Source: Circinella minor (lineage: Eukaryota; Mucoromycota; Mucoromycetes; Mucorales; Lichtheimiaceae). From it: a stretch of 64,000 bases of DNA. This document shows positions 62,301 to 64,000 of this stretch, piece by piece. Position numbers and translations under genes: made by a program. Position 1 is the first letter of the stretch, and each line of letters opens with the position of its first letter. The notes below the pieces were generated by a model. The model was not told where the DNA came from. It saw only the letters and a list, made by a program, of their open reading frames with translations, and searched no databases. Where the stretch lies: NCBI GenBank assembly GCA_016758965.1, contig JAEPRB010000043.1, positions 63,597 to 127,596 on the forward strand, given 5' to 3'.

Positions 62301-63562
62301 CAGCATGAAAATATAGTACAATATCTCGGTAATTATTTTCATTCCTTATTTAATAATAACACCATATTAGAGAAAATGGCACAAGAGTAATAACGCTGAC
62401 AATAATAATATAATGTAGGGTCACAAACGGATGCTGCACATTTTAGTATTTTTCTTGAATATGTACCAGGTGGTTCAGTAGCGGGTCTACTTGCTAGTTA
62501 TGGTGCATTCCAAGAACCACTGGTAACAAGTTTTGTGCGTCAAATTCTCAAGGGATTGAATTATTTACACGGAAGAGATATTGTACACAGAGATATTAAA
62601 GGTGCCAATGTATTAGGTAAAATAATCATTTATATAACCCACACTAAACTTTTATATATCTTATTAACCTCATCCCCTCTTTTTTTTTATTCTTCTCCTT
62701 TTATTTCTACTCCCTTTGCTGAAAATATTTTTTTTAGTGGATAATAAGGGTGGTGTAAAAATTAGTGATTTTGGTATTTCTAAAAAGGTGGAAGAAGGTA
62801 AACAATTTTTGAAGTCCAACTTTGATTGGGGAAAATAAAATAGATTATTTCAGAAACGATAAACTAATCGTTTCTTTAGATATGATGCAAGTGTCATCTG
62901 CTCCCCACAGACCTAGTCTGCAAGGGTCTATTTTCTGGTAAACATTTCTTGCGTTTCTTTTTTTTCATATGTAAGAAAAACAAAAACAAATGTACAAACA
63001 TGTATTAATGTTGATTAACTATTTATAGGATGGCACCAGAAGTTGTAAAACAAACACATTATACCCGTAAGGCTGATATTTGGTCATTAGGTTGTATGGT
63101 AGTTGAAATGTTCACAGGTGATCATCCATTTCCTGAATTTTCACAAATGCAAGCTATATTCAAGGTAAATTATGTTAATACTATATATATTCAAGGTTGG
63201 GGGGGAGGGAGAAAGATATATATAGAGAGAGAGTGATATAATATTTCATCAAAAAAAAAAAATGCTGACAACAGGGGGAAATACTATTTTTATTTTGGGG
63301 GGGGTGTAATAATAATAAAAAAAAAGATCGGCAGTTACACCGCGCCTAGCATTCCAGATAATATTAGTGAAGATGCTAGCGACTTTTTACGATGTACCTT
63401 TAAGTTGTAAGTTAAAAAAAGAAACTATTTTAATTAATAATAATAATAAACTAAATATTATCTTTGTCAATTTATAGAAAACATGAGGAACGACCTACAG
63501 CCAATGAATTATTGGACCATGTGTTTGTAACAACACGATGTTCCTCTCCAGATGAATGTTAA
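59395..63562 (+). CDS. STE11: MAP kinase kinase kinase, Ste11/Byr2 type (14 exons, 936 aa)
   Basis: Exons: 59395-59569, 59690-59853, 59953-60288, 60461-60508, 60594-60759, 60842-61912, 62025-62188, 62259-62328, 62419-62616, 62738-62797, 62880-62937, 63029-63164, 63327-63406 and 63478-63562 (2811 nt, in frame). Domains in order: a SAM domain (about 35-105, [19 protein letters not shown]), a ubiquitin-like Ras-binding domain (about 242-325, [16 protein letters not shown]), a long Ser/Asn/Gln/Asp-rich linker, and a Ser/Thr kinase (about 664-925). The kinase shows [12 protein letters not shown] (Lys about 690), HRDIKGAN (about 788) and DFGISKK (about 808). This order matches Ste11/Byr2, which relays pheromone, osmotic and filamentation signals to a MAPKK; SAM contacts a Ste50-type adaptor and RA contacts Ras. 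All catalytic residues are present. Confidence 0.95.
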
Positions 63563-63866
63563 TCCTCATAATAACACATACAATATACAACATAACTAAT
63601 AATGATCTTATATGTTTATAACTTTTTTTTTATTTCTATTACTATTATTGTTATATTTATATATATATTTTTTTCATATATTAATATAAATATTTTATTC
63701 ACAGACATTCCCCCCCTTTTATATATACATGTATAGCGAAAGCACACACATCACACATACAAATCAAATTGTTATAAGGCTGTCTATTATTATTATTTTA
63801 TATATATATTTACTATTGTTACCCTTTTTATCACCAAAAAAGAAAAAAAGAAAGGTTTGCTTTTTT
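63563..63866. other. STE11 3' region
   Basis: T-rich and TA-rich sequence, probably the STE11 terminator/polyadenylation area. No gene visible. Confidence 0.4.
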
Positions 63867-64000
63867 TTAGTAAATAGGAAAAAGTCTATGTAGAAACAAT
63901 GGACTAAACGGAGTGGATGGTGATTCTCCAATCCATGAAGTTCGACGTTCTAATGGTCTTCCTTCTCCATTTAATCCCCCTCCTACTTTTGTCTGTGTTG
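63867..64000 (-). CDS. Ambiguous partial coding segment at the right edge
   Basis: This terminal segment is open in two opposing frames. On the minus strand it reads as a Ser/Pro-rich C-terminus (RRTSWIGESPSTPFSP) ending at TAA 63869-63867. On the plus strand, after a possible acceptor at about 63889-63890, it reads NGLNGVDGDSPIHEVRRSNG with codon composition like neighbouring genes. A third plus-strand frame from ATG 63935 is hydrophobic and signal-peptide-like. About 130 bp is too little to choose; the minus strand is given only as a placeholder. Confidence 0.25.
   Translation of the reverse strand, partial: TQTKVGGGLNGEGRPLERRTSWIGESPSTPFSPLFLHRLFPIY

Noticed and set aside
1..64000. tRNA, rRNA or CRISPR structures
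   Set aside because: No T-arm consensus with a matching acceptor stem and no regularly spaced direct repeats were found by eye. The tandem repeats present are microsatellites.

Overview
The window reads as nuclear DNA of a filamentous fungus, most likely an early-diverging Mucoromycotina (Mucorales-type) species. The evidence is very AT-rich intergenic DNA, many short GT-AG introns of 50-130 bp, a myosin-fused chitin synthase, a SAM+RA+kinase Ste11/Byr2 protein, a BLOC-3 subunit, and two copies of a protein family that I recall as abundant and uncharacterised in Mucorales genomes. I saw no rRNA, tRNA, CRISPR array or bacterial operon. All gene models below were spliced by hand, and reading-frame arithmetic was checked exon by exon.

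Layout. Bases 1-18700 are a repeat-rich island. It opens with a roughly 5 kb structure whose ends are inverted copies of at least 520 bp and which carries one intact eight-exon gene of unknown function. A degenerate glutamine-rich gene fragment follows. Next comes a decayed non-LTR retrotransposon (LINE, about 6.43-12.73 kb), itself interrupted by a roughly 1 kb TA-flanked inverted-repeat element. Then comes a second, intact eight-exon paralogue of the first gene (14113-16130). Bases 18700-42630 are a conserved block with every gene on the minus strand: an Ssp120/nucleobindin-like EF-hand protein, DNA topoisomerase III-beta (17 exons), a myosin-motor chitin synthase, APC11, HPS1 and a GH5 glucosylceramidase-like enzyme. 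A dead LINE 3' fragment lies at 43.3-43.8 kb.

Bases 44000-64000 alternate genes and mobile DNA: an MFS sugar transporter, a 1364-bp DNA transposon with 94-bp inverted repeats, three GGCGCGCC sites per arm and an 8-bp target duplication, an intronless HET-domain protein, an RRM RNA-binding protein, and the Ste11-like MAPKKK. Something coding may start or end at the right edge.

Functional themes: cell-wall and polar-growth machinery (myosin chitin synthase, GH5 glycolipid hydrolase, Ste11), membrane traffic (HPS1/BLOC-3, Ssp120-like), cell cycle (APC11), nucleic-acid topology (TOP3B), and possible self/non-self recognition (HET). These are ordinary eukaryotic single genes and not an operon. 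The best candidates for something undescribed are the long-inverted-repeat element with its intact unknown gene, and the triple-GGCGCGCC transposon.
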